From Aptenodytes patagonicus (lineage: Eukaryota > Chordata > Aves > Sphenisciformes > Spheniscidae), in NCBI RefSeq assembly GCF_965638725.1, contig NC_134954.1:186001-250000 (forward strand): a stretch of 64,000 bases of DNA, in the 5' to 3' direction. Position 1 is the first letter of the stretch. Each line of letters opens with the position of its first letter. The position numbers and the translations under genes were made by a program. This document shows positions 50,801-64,000 of the stretch, piece after piece. The notes under the pieces were generated by a model, which was not told where the DNA came from, searched no databases, and worked only from the letters and a program-made list of their open reading frames with translations.

Positions 50801-53800
50801 GGAGCCAGGAGGGCAATGAGACCTTGGCTGCTGCACACCAAAAGGGGACTTCAAGCTTTCCCAAGGGGAACTGTCTTTACAAAGAGAGGCAGAAATGTGC
50901 TTGCCCTAAGCAAATTGAAAAGAAATCTGCCCATCTTTGTTATTTACACAACAGTACAAATGGGAAAGTTGGCTTGGTTAGATTTCAAATAAGCATGCTT
51001 GCAAAGCATGTAGAGAAATACAGAGACAAGCTACACACACAATCTTTGCTCTGGCTGCTCTCCCAGCACTGCCAAAATATGGAGCATGGAGAGAATAGCT
51101 CAAAGGCTCAGTTACCAAAAGGGGTAGCAGCTTCTTCTCTTACCCTCTAGCCTGCTGTCTCTATATGGGGCAAGAAAGGCCCAGAGGAAGAAGAAAAGAG
51201 GATGCTGCAGCACGCAGTGGAAAGTGGTTATCGCAGAGGGTGAGTTGAGCCTGCTGCCATGGGAAGGATCTACCTGGGCAGCCCAAGGTGGCTTCAGTCC
51301 GAAGATGCAAAACTGCTCCTGGAATAAAAACCACAGGAGGCACAGAAAGCCCCTTCAACCCCTCTTCCTGTCCAAGGCAAGATTTTGTGTATCTCCCCAG
51401 AGGTGTCCCCTGGCTGCTGTGTCTGTGTACCCGCCCAGCACTCTCAAAAGTCGTGCCCTTTGCCACTGCATCTCACATCGCAGCTCCCACCCAGCCCTTG
51501 TACAAGAGATGGACCCTGCTTCCCAGGTGGGACATGGCAGGGCAGGACTGGGCACTGGGCACACTGTGTGGTGCCCATCTTGCTACTCAGTGGAGATGGC
51601 CGCTGTCACGGGGATGGATGCTGAGGCTGGGGCTTCCTTCAGCTACAGTGACTGCTTTTGAAAACAGCTAAAAGTATTTCTCCTGTAAAGGTGTGTGGGA
51701 GAGAGAAGAAAACAAAACCAAAAACCACCTATTTTTTTAAAGTTAGGAAACATTAGTCTATGGAGAATATTAGGTGAGGGATCCTGTGCTGCTTCTAAAC
51801 ACATAATTGAAATGAGTTTCTGTTAGCAAGAGAGCTATTTGCATTGGAATATCACTCCTAGGAAATGCTTGCTACAAAATATCACTGTGTGATGAGCCTT
51901 TGCAGTTCTGTTACCTCAGTGTTAGCCGGAAAGCTCCAGAGACATAAAACTTGCCCCTTCAGCATGGGCACATCAAGTTCACACAAGCGATTTTCTGTTT
52001 ATCTTTTTAACATCAGGCCAATCCACAGACTAAAGCAAGTGTTAGCACTGAAGCACACCTCGCCAGACTAAGAATAGTTGTATTGATATAGTGTCTTTCA
52101 TCTGAGGAAGTCAGAATGACTGAAGACGAGACACACGATCCTCCGCTGCAGAGACTGCTCTCCATCTAGTGCCGGAAACATGGGAAGCAAAAAGGGTGAA
52201 CCAGATGGGCAGTAGCTGAGCAGCCAGTGTAGCTCAGGTCCTGTGAGGTGATTCTGTGTCCCTGGAGTGGCACAATTCATTGCCTTTAGCCCTGTCAGAA
52301 ATCTTGCTCTCATTTATTTAACTTTAAAATATCTGTAAAATAAAAGAAATGTTGGCAGCGCTTACTGCAGCATACTGTATGACAGAGGGGTCACCAGAGC
52401 CAAATTCATGCAGGAACCATGGATTTTTAATTTACTTATTTTTTAAATCACTGCCATTTCTGCCTCACCAACAGGTCAGAGGGGTGGCACTGCTTTCCCC
52501 AGCACCCATTGCTCCAAGGTGAGCACTCATCCTCCCAGGAGTGAACTCAGCCACTGCTGGACTGCACACACCCCAGTCAAACAGTCCTGCAGTAAATCTG
52601 CTCTAGGGTACCAGGATGTCGTCTACATGGTGTGATCTATACTGTCTGACACACTTCACTGCAAAAAAAAAAACAAACAAAAAACCAAAAACCTCACCCA
52701 GCATCTGGCACCTCCTCCACACCACGCCCAGTTGCTTTTATACACATTGCCTGTACTGAAGGTCACAGTGGTTACTCGTTTAAACCATGAGAGGCAGCAC
52801 CATGGGGAGGCAGTGCACACTTGCAGACCTTGGGGCAAGTCTCAAAGCTTGCCCGAGATGCAGGTGTTTCGAAGCAACCACGTCCTGCCACTTATCTCCT
52901 CCTCACCCCAGCTTGCCACTTCTGCAAGTCCTCTATTAGCCAGCATTTCAGGCCCCAGCCCTGGACCCACATGCAGTGGCCAGCTTCCTGTGGGGCAAGG
53001 AGCATCCCACAGGCATGAGAGATCCTACCTCAGCTGACGGACGCTGCCACCGTGGCAGCCCCCTCACAGCCTGCTCCATGGCACCCAAGCTCGTGCCCAG
53101 AAGTGCTGCCAAGGGCAGGCTGCTGCTTGTCAGCTGTTACATTTGTGGGAGGTTTGAAAAATCGGTTGTTTTCCTCCCCCACTTACTGAAGCACAACAGC
53201 TTCAAGGACAGGTGGATTTCCATGTTAAAAGAATAAGGGGAAAAATGCTTTTTTGTTCAGTTTTAAGGCCCTAGTCTACCGCTTCCTTTTTCATATTTCC
53301 TGAGACCTGGCAAACTACACTTGTAAGTAAGTGAAAGACGTTGTTCCACAGTTAATCTTCATTCAGACCAAGACTGCATTTACCTAGTTCAGTGCATGGG
53401 TAAAGTCCTGTTGCAGTTCTTTACTGCATTGATGCATACAATCGCCACATCAAGATCACAGACCAAAAATACTGTTATCCTTTTAAAAAATGCAGCTTTA
53501 AGTAAACATGAGACATTCTAGTTAAAGCTAACAGAGAGAGCAGAGAAAGGCTGTAGGTAGTCCGGTCATATGAGCTATATATAAAAATATTAAAAATATA
53601 TATATATATTTTATCTTTTGTACAATGTGCTGAAACCTTAGTTTCATTTTGGCCCCCCACGGCAGTGCCAGGGCTCAGTGTCACTTTTCAGTTTCCCAGA
53701 GGTCCTCTCAGCAGCCGTATTTCCTAGCTGCATTTTACCACACTGTAAATATGCCCCACTGTTCCCTGCAAAACAACTGCTCCCACCTCAAGCGAAGCAC

Positions 53801-54025
53801 CCTACTGCAGTGTCAAGTAAAGAAGCTAATGAGGCTCCCTCAACAGTCAGTGAAGAGCTTCTGGCATCTCCAGTGAGCAATTCAACTTTTTAACATCTGG
53901 ATTGCCCTCAGCAGGAACCAGTCCATCCTCCCCAAGGGCAGAAGTCTGCTAGGACATCTGGGCTCTCAGATCACCTATCTGTGTACTCTGCATCTTTTAG
54001 ATACTTGCATATCTGAATCCTGCAG
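47891..54025. other. No gene recognised
   Basis: Mostly AT-rich DNA with scattered short frames. At about 50045-50095 a minus-strand resemblance to a CR1 3' end (CTGGAAGGCACCTGAGG) is too short to call. GC-richer frames at 50583-50819 and 51224-51671 match nothing I know. An AT microsatellite lies at 53572-53613. Confidence 0.5.
53572..53613. repeat. AT-rich microsatellite
   Basis: CTATATATAAAAATATTAA followed by (AT)n, entirely A/T except at the edges. Confidence 0.75.
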
Positions 54026-54170
54026 ATGAAACTATGCAGCTGCTTATTAAGTATCTCTGCCGCCCCAATCAACTCATTGCTGAAAAAGATGCAGCCAATA
54101 ATTATGCCAGAAGCTATCTGAGCCCTGGAAAGGAGACCACATATGACTGCCCTTGTAGGTTAATAAGAGT
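54026..54170 (+). pseudogene. Alpha-tubulin exon relic (third coding exon, codons ~76-115)
   Basis: The frame reads E-T-M-Q-L-L..., R-P-N-Q-L-I, then K-DAANNYAR and PGKE, aligning with the alpha-tubulin block that runs from EVRTGTY through HPEQLITGKEDAANNYAR to GKEIIDL. There are no indels for 17 residues, then one missing codon. DAANNYAR is an alpha-tubulin signature. The homology starts exactly at CTGCAG|ATGAA, which coincides with the known vertebrate intron position inside codon 76, so this looks like an exon from an intron-containing gene and not a processed copy. After about residue 40 the match fades; the frame itself stays open to a stop at 54252. I did not find the preceding exon or the large last exon nearby, so I call it a pseudogene fragment. 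Confidence 0.65.
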
Positions 54171-54796
54171 TCAAACAGTCATTAGTATTTGTATGAAATC
54201 TACTTATTGTCTGGTGTTACTGGAAAAAATGAAGATTCCGGTGTTTTTCTGAAAACTTTGATCTGTTTATTTACTGAGTAAACATAACTATGATTCGTCT
54301 CCCCTTTGCTCAAGCTTACATTAGCTGGGGAATTTTCCCTAGTATTTCCTAGAATCATATCAATGCATGTGGAATATGCCATTTCTTTTTAAAGGTCCTA
54401 ATACCTCGGCTTTGAACCTTTTATGGAACACTGCCTTTCTCTGCTCTTGCACCAAGTCTTTTCCAAAGGCAAGTAATTCTAATCCAGTGAAAGCAAGACT
54501 CACTCCCGGTTCCTACAGCAGTCGAAAAAAAATGCTGAAACAGTGTAAAGTCATCAAAATAACTGCACTGAATTCTTGCAAATCTCTGTCCCTCTTTTTC
54601 CACTGCACTGTATCTTCTTAAGCATGCCCAGCACATTACAATTCCAGTAAAATCAAAGAACTCTGCGTATCTCCAGCTCTCTCCTTCTAACTTACTGAGA
54701 TCATACTGCAAAGCAGGGCCCTGTGACATGATTGCCTTGAAACTGTAGGAGATCACTTGACTGGTTAAAATACCAAGATCCAAACTGCGGCAAGTG

Positions 54797-54829
<33 letters not shown>

Positions 54830-57800
54830 GTAACACCAAGCACTAAGCTCAATAAAGACAGTAAAATTATTACAGAAAGTATCACCTTCAAAACCTGTTT
54901 CTCTTTAGGCTTTTGTAGTAAAAACACAAAGACATCCTGTGAATTAAATCTTTTTCTTAAAAGTAGACAGCATGATTCGTTTTGAGTCACAAACTTCTCT
55001 AAATGATCTAAACCACATTTGCCTGATTTACATAGCAAAACCTTCTGTTCTTTCTCCTGGTTTGACTTCCAGTGCTGGAAACTCAGCTTGGGGAATTCAG
55101 CTGGATCATTTCTTGTTTATACATCCCTGTCAAACAAATTCTGTGCGGGCTAAACTTTGTAAAAGTCTATTTCACTGCTGTTTTCTGGCAGCACACAAAC
55201 ATAAGGGGCCAAACCCAATGCTACAGCCAGAGCCTCACCAGCAAGGATGCTGACAGTGTGTGAGAACAAGCACATACTGGAAAGCAGACGCTCTCTCTTA
55301 CACCATTATTCATTTAGAGCGCAGCCTAATGCTTCAAGTGTCATCACTTGCAGATTTCAGTCTAACTCAGTGGGAATTGCCCCTGTGTTGGCTCAATGCT
55401 GCAGACAGGAGAAAAAGAGAAGCAAAAAAAGTCCTACCATCAAATAAAAATATTCCGGTATCTCCTAACTGCACCAAGTACCAGGCCTATTATGTAAAAA
55501 AGGTGTTCAGGTTGATCTTTAGGACTGAATTTGCTATCACCACCTTTGGCCTGACTCCAGCAAGCCAACCAGTGAGAATTCTCCCCTATGAAAAGCTGAC
55601 AAGATTTAACATACAATTTTTTAACAGGGAACATACATCACGCTCTGTCTTCCAGCGTCCAGTAGGTGGGAAATAGCAAGGAGACATTTCCTTACTTTCA
55701 GCCTTTAGCTACATCTTGCCTCCAGCTTTCTGCCCTTGAAACACGCTTGGTCATGCAGCCATGGTTTGGTTTTTCTGTCTCCTGCTTCTAAGCTGCTGTC
55801 TCTTGACTTTCTGCTGCATTCTTCCTACAATTTGACCCCTGTACAAATCAAGAGGTGTGACCAGATAAATCTTTCATCCTGTTCGCACCCAGTCCACCCA
55901 CTGATGGAAACCCTTTTCAATGCCAATGCCAAATGTTTTTTAAAATGAATTAGAGCTCAGTGTGGCTGATACCGTTGCCAATCTCTGTCAATGCCAGAGT
56001 TGGCATCTGCACCAGGGTCTCACCATCATTAGTCTAGTCTTCAGGTCCCTGTTTTTTCAGTCATCACTAAAAAAGGAACAGTTAGCTGTTCCCTCAAGTT
56101 GTTTGACTGGAAGGTGCAGAGTGTACCCACAAGCTTCAGTGAGATCTGTAAATGCCTAAAGATCAGAGATACATTAGCAGGAGGCACCTGAGCTTCAAAA
56201 TAATTTCAGACTATTGTAATTTCTAGTCTTTTAAAAATAGTTGATTTTTTTTTTTTTTTTTTAAGAGTAGGTGTCTACAGGGTTGGGCTTTTTGCTTTTT
56301 CTTACTGCAACTAGAACTCAGGAACCAAAAGACTAGGCCCAAAGATGTACAGACATTACCTACCAAGATCAAAGGTGTCACTCAGCTTTTTAACCTAGCT
56401 GGACTTGAAGTCACAGCCAAATTTTAGGCATCATCATTAAATGGGCAGGTTGTTTCCTTTCTGGCAGGCTGTCAGGAGCAGTGGGGCAGCACCTGGGAGC
56501 ATCAAGTGGCCATACCCTCCCCACAGGGTGCATCCTGCTGTGCCTGTGCCAGGTGAGCAGAGTGGGCAGCCATGGGGAGCCAGGCTCAGCCTAAGCCCCA
56601 GTGCCCTGGCAGGTCTGCAGGTACACAGCCAGGCCAGGGCTGTGCCCAGCAGTCAGGGAAGCACCAGCAAAGCAGGAGGCTGGGTGCAAGTGTCCCCCAA
56701 CTCTGCCTCATGTTGCTCCTCCACAGCAGCCTGCTTTTGGGTTACAGCTCATCTCACGCACCCGCTGCCAAGCCCCGTTTGAAGCAGAGGTTTGGAGAAG
56801 AGGAAGAGGTTGCAGACCCCCTTGCTGCACTCAGGGCCATGACAGTGACGCTCACAGGCTGAGCTGTGTCCTTTTAAACATGCCTGCTAGTGCATCACAT
56901 ACAGGTGATGCCATCCGTGACTCACCTCTGTGGCCATGTTAAAAAGCCAGTCCCTAAAGGGCAGAGTGCGTAACACACACACGCTGCATTGACAAGACCT
57001 GGCACACAGCTTCAAACCAATTCCTTTGCAAAGGTCAGTAAGTCAAAAAATACATATATTATACAACAATATAAATAAACCACTGTCTGTTCCCCATCAT
57101 CACAGGCAGCCGAGTTACCAACAGACACTGGCAGAGTGATCCCACGAGCACTTTCAGTCTCTCAGCAAGTGCAGAGTTTCCTATGGGACAAATGCTAGGC
57201 TAGCTATGCTCTTCAACCAACACTTCTTTCATTTTTTAAGTGGCTGTACCATCTAGAGTACCAAATACATCACAATCCTCCTCTAGGTCCTAAGGTAATA
57301 CCAATTAGTCCAAATTTTAACATTCTGGGCAACATGTTTCTGTCCCTGAGCATGGCCTCAGCTGAAATGCAAACCCTCTTCCATTCCTGAGCCTTGCACC
57401 TAAAATTTGGCTCCTTAACCTTACATTTCAGTTCTCAAAAATGGTTTGTGGCTCGGTTGCTTAAATTGAATAAGGTTTCTTACCAAACTTTCCCACTTTG
57501 CTTGTCCTCTAACCTCCATCTAAGGTAGGAAGTTAACCCCCAGGCCAGGGAAAAGGAGAGCCATCCCTCCAGCACCTGCAGTGGTCACCCCGAGCAGCCA
57601 TCCCCCTCCTCCTGCCCCACAGGTGTCCTCTGCCTTCTTCCACCTTGTGTTGCCCATTCAGGGAGTCACCTGTCCGTAGGGCTCTTTCCCCAGGCTTGAT
57701 GCTTGCTAGAAAGCCACAGCTGGGACTCTTCAGAGAATCTGCCCCAGATTTCCCTCAGCAGTGAGAAAAGGCTGCTTTTTCTTGTACATTGAAAGGCGTG

Positions 57801-60800
57801 GGATTGAGTCACCTTTCTTCTCATTTCTGTGAGCTGGGAGACCTGAAGATCTTGTGTGTGCCTGGGGGTGGAGAACATGGTGCTAAGTAAAAAGTGAAGA
57901 ACTGGGGGTAATGAAATGACTAGTGTGCAACATGAAAACAACATGAACATGAAAACCCTGCCTGGGTTTCCTTCTTGCCGGGAGGTTCGCTGCACAGCAC
58001 CTAGACCCCTCTCAATCACTTGCCCAGGTTCGCCTTTAGTAGCACGACGCAGCCCACGTGTCTCCTGTACCTTGGTAGAGGAGACAGACCTATCTGAAAT
58101 GAAATGAAACACCTTTGAATAATGAAAACACCTTCAAACAAAGCCCTTTACCACAGGCAGAGAGATTTATGAAGAGGAGATCGCCCATCTCCAAGCACGG
58201 ACCACCAGGAGGAAGGCGCAAGGTGGCAATATTTAGGCTCCTGCAGAGCCAGTGCTGGGGGCCTGCCTGCTTTTCCTGCCCTTCTGCTGGGCAGCAACTG
58301 GCCCTTGGACCCCCTGCAAGCTGGAGGGGGGGCTAAAGGCAAGCTGTGCTTCCTCCATGCCCCATGCACCACGGCAATGCACGACCTGGCTGTGAAAACT
58401 CAGCTGAACGCAAAACAAAACCCAGCACACACGTTCGCTCTGTGGTTCCAGTACATACAAAAAGAAGTGTCATGGTGTAACTAGCATCAAGTTAACAAAT
58501 ACAAGTGGTTTTACAGCAGCATCACGTACCTCTTTTTTTTTCCTAGCCTGTTGTTTTCATGATGTTAGGACCAGGCTGTAAATCTCCGTCCTGCTGAATA
58601 GCAGCTCCCTCTACCAGGGGTCACTTGGACATTGGTGTGGAAGGTGCTATTCAGCAGAACAGTGGTAAGCCACAATTATATAGTGCATCTATTTGTTTGT
58701 GGGGGAATTACAATTAAATTAGCATGCATAGGTTTTCCTCCAAACATGTATCTTCTCCTCAATCCAGAATCATAAGCAAGAGTTCTCCTACACAGAAGCG
58801 GTCAATATTTCTTAGTTTGATAAACCAGGTCAGGTTAAAAGAAGAAGAAAGAAAGCACAACAAATAGTTACTTTAGGATCGTTACTCTTTTTTCCTGCTC
58901 AAGAGGAACAAATTTCAAACCACTAGTTATAGTTCCAGGAAGAGATTTGGCTGAAATGTGGCAGGCTATGTATATGCTATTAAACTGCAGTTTTAGAAGC
59001 TTGGACTCATCTTGATCTCAAATTTGATCTAACTTTTCACAAGTTTATGAGATACAGAAGGAATGGAAGAAACAATATTCTGGATCCCGGAACAATTTAC
59101 TCAGAAGAACCAGGTGTCAACACCGTAAAACATGAACCAAGCGTCAATTCTGCAAAAACTGAACTATGGTAGGAATACTAAAAAGAAAAAAAAAACCAAT
59201 CAATCCTGTAGTTAAAGATAAAGCTATTCTAACACTTTCTCTCCCTCCCCCCTTAATTCAGATCACAAGCCTGACTGCTAAATCAGCATCAAAGTATTAG
59301 CCCTAGCTAGTTTTGCTTCAGTGGTTGTGGTTATTTACAAAGAAATGCTCAAGACCAGAGAAATTTTATGCTAAAATGTTTAAATACTTGACTTTAGAAC
59401 TGCTTACCAGGAAAACAACAGGAAAAGGATGTGGCCTGATAAATGCTTGTAAGAACTTCATCAGTGTTATATTTATTCATATGAATTTGATTTCACTAAG
59501 AATTAATAAGTGTGAGAAGTCTGAAGTGTACGCATATCACAGTACAAAATTAGCAGTTAAATAAGCTACATTTTCAGGCAGGAAGGCAGACATTTTTAAA
59601 CTCACAGCAAATGCTGTCCACTAAAAGCCCTTTAAACCTTTCACTGAAGGCACAGAAAAAAAAAAAGGCACAGAATGATGCTGCCTCAGCCCCTGCATAC
59701 CAACCCACTGAGGAAAGCAAGAGATGGCCAGTGGAAAGAGGAGGGGGGAGATGGCATGAAGAGAGGGCAGGAGCAGGGGCTCTCCCTTCGTTTGATTGAA
59801 ATCCAGGTTGTGGTGCCATGTGGGCCCCTTTCTATAGGGACTACATATCTAACTATGCATACATACTATAGCATAAAGTGACATATAGATACAAAGGCTA
59901 CCTTAGAGTACAGGTGGCATGAACCCTCTCCCTGCCCTAGTTCTGCAGGGCAGGAACACCCAGCACACACCTGCAGCAAGGACAGATGGAAAAACGTAAA
60001 GAAAGCACATAATGACAAAAAATCCCTCACAATTTCAGCTGAATCCCTGTAAAAAGGTGAAAAGGCCATCAAACCCCTTTCCTCCATCTTTTCTCTCCCT
60101 CCCATTGTGTCCTGTTTCTCCCCACGAGTACATGCAGACAGACAGCAAGCAGAGACTCCATCACTCCTGTCTGCATCAGCCTCCTGCAGCTCTAAGAGTT
60201 CTGTCTTAAAGAGAACAAATAGTAAAAAGCGACCCTAAATTTGGCCTTACTGAACAATTAGGGGTGCAAGAAAGCATAATGGAAATATCAGCATAAGCAA
60301 TAATATAGAAAGCCTTTACTTGCAAACATGATTGAAAACCACCACTTCCACAGTGTGAAAAAAAAAAACAAAACCAAACCAAAAACAAAACACAAACCCC
60401 CTCAAAACCCCCTACATTCTATTAAATTGCATTTCTTCTTGTCTCAAAGCCAAGAACTTAGTAGGATTTAATGGAACAATACAAAGATGAAAAACAACAG
60501 GTATTAGGAAGAACTGCTTCCCTTAAATCAGGTTATTTTACAGGTTATTTCTTGAGACAATGCTTGAACCTTTCTCTCCCCAGACTCTGCAGTATGAGGG
60601 GCTCAGAAGATTAAACATGCCACTTGCTAAGTGCTTTTCTGAATATACTTTTAAGTCTGTCAGTTATGTCCTAAATGTGGTTCAACAAATGCTTTTCTAA
60701 GGACAACGTGACAGTACAACTATTCTGTACATATTGGCCCACAAACATTAAACCTCACACATTCCTCATTTTATAGATAAACCAACACTGAAGGGATTAT

Positions 60801-61074
60801 TCACACTGTCGAACCACAGGGCTGCTGGTTGACCAGCTTCTTCAGGCACTTTGGTCTGCTGCTTTGGTTTACAACAAGCACTGGTGCCAGCCTGCAGCAC
60901 AGGAACAAGCCAGTGACCACTGCTTAAACTGCCTTGCAAAGTCCCGGCTGATGCGTGCGCCAGGGTCCCTGGCTCCTGTCCCGACTGTCCTGCAGACAGC
61001 CCCTCTCTGCCCCATCCCATGAGGAGCTCTCCTTCCATCAGCCTCAATGCCAGGCAATGGGAAGATGTCCATGA
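54171..61074. other. No gene recognised
   Basis: Unassigned DNA. A run of 28 T lies at 54800-54827, and another long T run is near 56247-56263. A GC-rich patch at 56460-56860 is open in three overlapping frames on the same strand, which argues for composition and not coding. A/C-rich low complexity occurs at 60359-60412. Confidence 0.5.
54800..54827. repeat. Poly(T) run, 28 bases
   Basis: An uninterrupted homopolymer. I looked for a minus-strand retrocopy ending here and saw no recognisable one. Confidence 0.9.
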
Positions 61075-61706
61075 GGTCATCGGCAGCCAAGAGGGCGAAC
61101 CGCATCCTGGGGTGCATCAAACACAGTATAACCAGCTGGTCAAAAGAGGTGATTATCCCACTGTATTCAGTGTTGGTGTGGCCTCACCTTGAGTACTGTG
61201 TGCAGTTCTGGGCCCCACAATTTAAGAAGGATGTGAAGGTCCTTGAATGTGTCCAGAGGAGGGCAACAAAGCTGGTGAAAGGGCTGGAAGGAATGTCCTA
61301 TAAGGAGCAGCTAAAGACTTTGGGCAATTGTCTAGTTTGGAGAAAAGGAGGCTGAGGGGCGACCTCATTGCTCTCTGCAGCTTCCTGAGGAGGGGATGTG
61401 GAGAGGGAGGTGCTGATCTCTTCCTCCTGGTATCCAGTGATAGGACACCTGGGAATGGTTCAAAGCTGCGCCAGGGGCGGTTTAGACTGGACATTAGAAA
61501 GCATTTCTTTACCAAGAAGCTGGTCAAACACTGGAACAGGCTTCCTAGAGAGGTGGTTGATACCACAAGCCTGTCAGTCTTTAAGAGGCATTTGGACAAT
61601 GCTCTTAACAACATGCTTTAACTTGGTCAGCCCTGAATTGGTCAGGCAGTTGGACTAGATGATCACTGTAGGCCCCTTGCAACTGAAATAGCCTATTCTA
61701 TTCTAT
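61075..61706 (+). mobile_element. 5'-truncated CR1 LINE, older subfamily
   Basis: Contains the C-terminal reverse transcriptase region in two frames: [34 protein letters not shown] and [11 protein letters not shown] in the first; [40 protein letters not shown] and a final [10 protein letters not shown] in the second. One frameshift near 61335 separates them. The 3' UTR has GTTGGACTAGATGATCACTG and ends in CCTATTCTATTCTATC. It is clearly diverged from the copies at 19536 and 26963 and belongs to a different CR1 subfamily. Confidence 0.92.
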
Positions 61707-64000
61707 CAGCCAACAGCTTTTAAAGGGATTGGTGTTAAAAATAGGGCTGGAAATTCGGAGTTCCTTTTCTGCACCCAAATGTAGTTATTGCGGAGTAGCT
61801 CTTCTGAGAAGAGAGAACAGCTCAGAAGCTAGCTCTTGCAAAGGTACGTAATGCCAAATGGTAACAATGACAAGGGACACAAAGCTATCATCAGAATTCT
61901 TCATCTTCCTTTTGCGTGAAGATGAAAGGAATGAGGGAATGGACTTCCTTCTGCATAAACTTCTTGTTGTTAACAACCAAAGCTATAAAAATCAGCGCCT
62001 CAGGGAAAAAAAAACCACCCCACCACCTTAAAAATACTGTATCAAAGGCAAGCAAATTACAAATGTGTGAAAAGGAAACAAAAACGTGCAGACTATTTTC
62101 TATGATTCGGAGACATGTGGGATGCCGCACGCATGTTTCACAGAGGAGAAAGCAAATGCTTAACACCACTGCTTAACAGTAGCCTAAAAACCATCAGCAG
62201 CACTGCAATAGGCTTTAGCATAACCAAACTGGTGCCTGTTGTGAGAAAAATTGTGCTGGCAAGGCGCGAAAAGAAGAAGAAAGCCTTCTGCTAAATGCAC
62301 AAGAGATGCTTGGCCAAAGAAACCAAATATTTAGAAGTACAGATTCTTTCTCTAAGCTGTATCATCTTAAAAGGAATAATAATGGAAAAAGAAACAATGA
62401 TTTATGAGTGCTTAGCAAATTTCCATAATTTAGGTGAATAAATGGTAAGTGCTTCTGCCCAAACACCATACCATGAACACACTTACAACAGTGCAAGATC
62501 TGCTTAAAGGCCACCACTTCCTGAGTTCAGCTACAGAAAAAAGGAGGGAGAAAGATATTCTTCTCTTAATCCTTGCTGAAATCTGCACAGAGTATAACTG
62601 CAGAGACACTATGCTTTTATCACATATACACAGCCTCACCCTAACTAAAATGTTATTGAAATTTAATAGAAAGACTGAAAGATTCAAATGAATTAAGTGG
62701 TCACATATATATGGAAAATTACATGAAATACATGTTGTCATATTCTTGATTACTTGTTTTGCATGTTACTACATAGTTTCAACACAGTTTCAATGCTTAC
62801 CAACCAAGAATAGTTAATTCTGAATATGAAAGGGTAGACATACAAGTTGTTTCTGAAGAACGTAGGACTTCTAGAAGGGGTGTGAACATCCAGACATGAT
62901 TGATCCAATGCTATCTCTCCTGGGCTGCAGACAGGGAGCTGAGCCCCGGAAAGGAACAGCCTAAAAATAGTGTGTTGGCACTGGGAGGGAGGTATCGGGA
63001 TTTAGGAAACTGCACTCCACTACAGGTGTCTTGTATCACCCTTGGAAAGTCCTTTTGCTTATCTCTGCTTCAATTCCCCACATGTAAAATGGAAAAGATA
63101 ACAGACCCTACCTATGCCACTGGGATGACACCAGAACAGTTACATTTAGGAGAGGATGGAAAAATCCAAACTTGACAGTGTCAAGCAGGCAAGCCTGCCA
63201 TCGTGCATTGCAATGTCCTGTGCAGACACCCAAATCACCCTAAAAGTGGCGTGGTTAGGCACAGCAGACACCACACCTCATCAGCACAATGCTCGGCAGA
63301 GCTAATATTTGATAAACAGGTTGTAGGGTTAGTGAAGCACCAAACTGACATGTCCAACTACGCATACAACAAGAAGAGAGGGATTTTCATTAACAGCCAA
63401 ATCTTCTGTGCACTCTACCTCTGGTGATAGCAAAGTTAAATCTTACTAGTATGTCATGATATAATAAACATATGCACTGCTGCTGGCCTGTTAACATTAT
63501 AGTAGACCATGAGTTGACGTTTAGCACAATAATGGTACACACATTTTACATAATGAAGTAATAGCGCAGAATACAGAGAAAGCAAAATGAATTTTAATTA
63601 AAAAAAATTTTAAAAGTTTCTTTTTTTTTTTTTTTTTCTCCCCACATAAGTCTTTTGGAAACGTATCCTTTTGTAAAAGTATTTCCTTTGAGGAATATCT
63701 TACCAATATAAATTCAGGGAAAAGTAGTGTTGCCAAATTCTGACTGCTATCACTGCATTTCTAAGTAATTCATCTCTTCATGCTAATTATCTAATCTCAG
63801 AGGTTTGCTGTCTTTCAATTTCTGCTACCTTAGGAAGACCCGAAACCACAATTCAGCCGGCAACCTACCTGCTTTTTCTGTTAAGCAATTCTAACAAACA
63901 AACTACGTCTACTAAACACTGGACAATTTAAGTTGTAGTATCATACAATTTCTTTGGGTTTTTTTTTTAATAAGTGTTCCTGAAGCAGCAGTTGTTAGGT
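61707..64000. other. No gene recognised
   Basis: AT-rich DNA with short frames on both strands; nothing assignable. A T run lies at about 63620-63638. Confidence 0.5.

Noticed and set aside
54800-54827. Poly(T) as the tail of a minus-strand processed pseudogene
   Set aside because: No recognisable coding sequence and no properly placed polyadenylation signal next to it.
55260-55676. 138-aa frame with a TEFAI...LPY stretch, considered as the last alpha-tubulin exon
   Set aside because: Only a handful of residues coincide, spacing is wrong by three residues and the rest of the tubulin C-terminal domain is absent.
56441-56942. Three overlapping open frames on one strand
   Set aside because: Openness in all frames reflects GC-rich, stop-poor composition; no domain visible.

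Overview
The window is vertebrate genomic DNA, almost certainly from a bird. It carries CR1 LINEs of several ages with the 8-bp-type avian 3' tail, a short endogenous-retrovirus element with an LTR type common in bird genomes, and two single-coding-exon G protein-coupled receptor genes that align well with vertebrate GPR35 and GPR55. I cannot name the species.

There are two intact protein-coding genes, both on the + strand. GPR35 (coding exon 7050-7985, 311 aa) and GPR55 (43881-44807, 308 aa) each have their whole reading frame in one exon, with a splice acceptor just 5' of the ATG. A third, dead member of the same receptor family lies at the left edge (about 19-905). It resembles GPR35 most and is broken by frameshifts and a nonsense codon in TM7. 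The window is therefore a small lipid/metabolite-receptor cluster: GPR35-like pseudogene, GPR35, GPR55.

Layout: 1-905 GPR35-like pseudogene; 978-1038 LTR scrap; 906-7003 no gene seen; 7004-7985 GPR35 acceptor and coding exon; 8000-10592 a complete but gag/pol-less LTR element with a 5-bp target-site duplication, inserted 14 nt after the GPR35 stop codon; 10593-19535 GPR35 3' flank and unassigned DNA; 19536-20267 young 5'-truncated CR1; 20268-24619 unassigned; 24620-25440 very old minus-strand CR1; 26963-31527 near full-length CR1 with recognisable ORF1 and ORF2; 31528-40560 unassigned; 40570-41180 very old CR1; 43858-44807 GPR55; 47185-47890 old CR1; 54026-54170 a relic matching one exon of alpha-tubulin; 61075-61706 middle-aged CR1; the rest is unassigned.

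The two receptors act at the plasma membrane. GPR35 is a receptor for acidic metabolites and chemokine-like ligands, and GPR55 is the lysophosphatidylinositol receptor. Nothing suggests an operon-like relation, but their adjacency points to an origin by tandem duplication. I found no sign of a novel multi-gene system. The most interesting points are the receptor cluster with its dead paralog, the LTR element sitting in the GPR35 3' UTR, that element's internal repeat array, and the intron-bounded tubulin exon relic.
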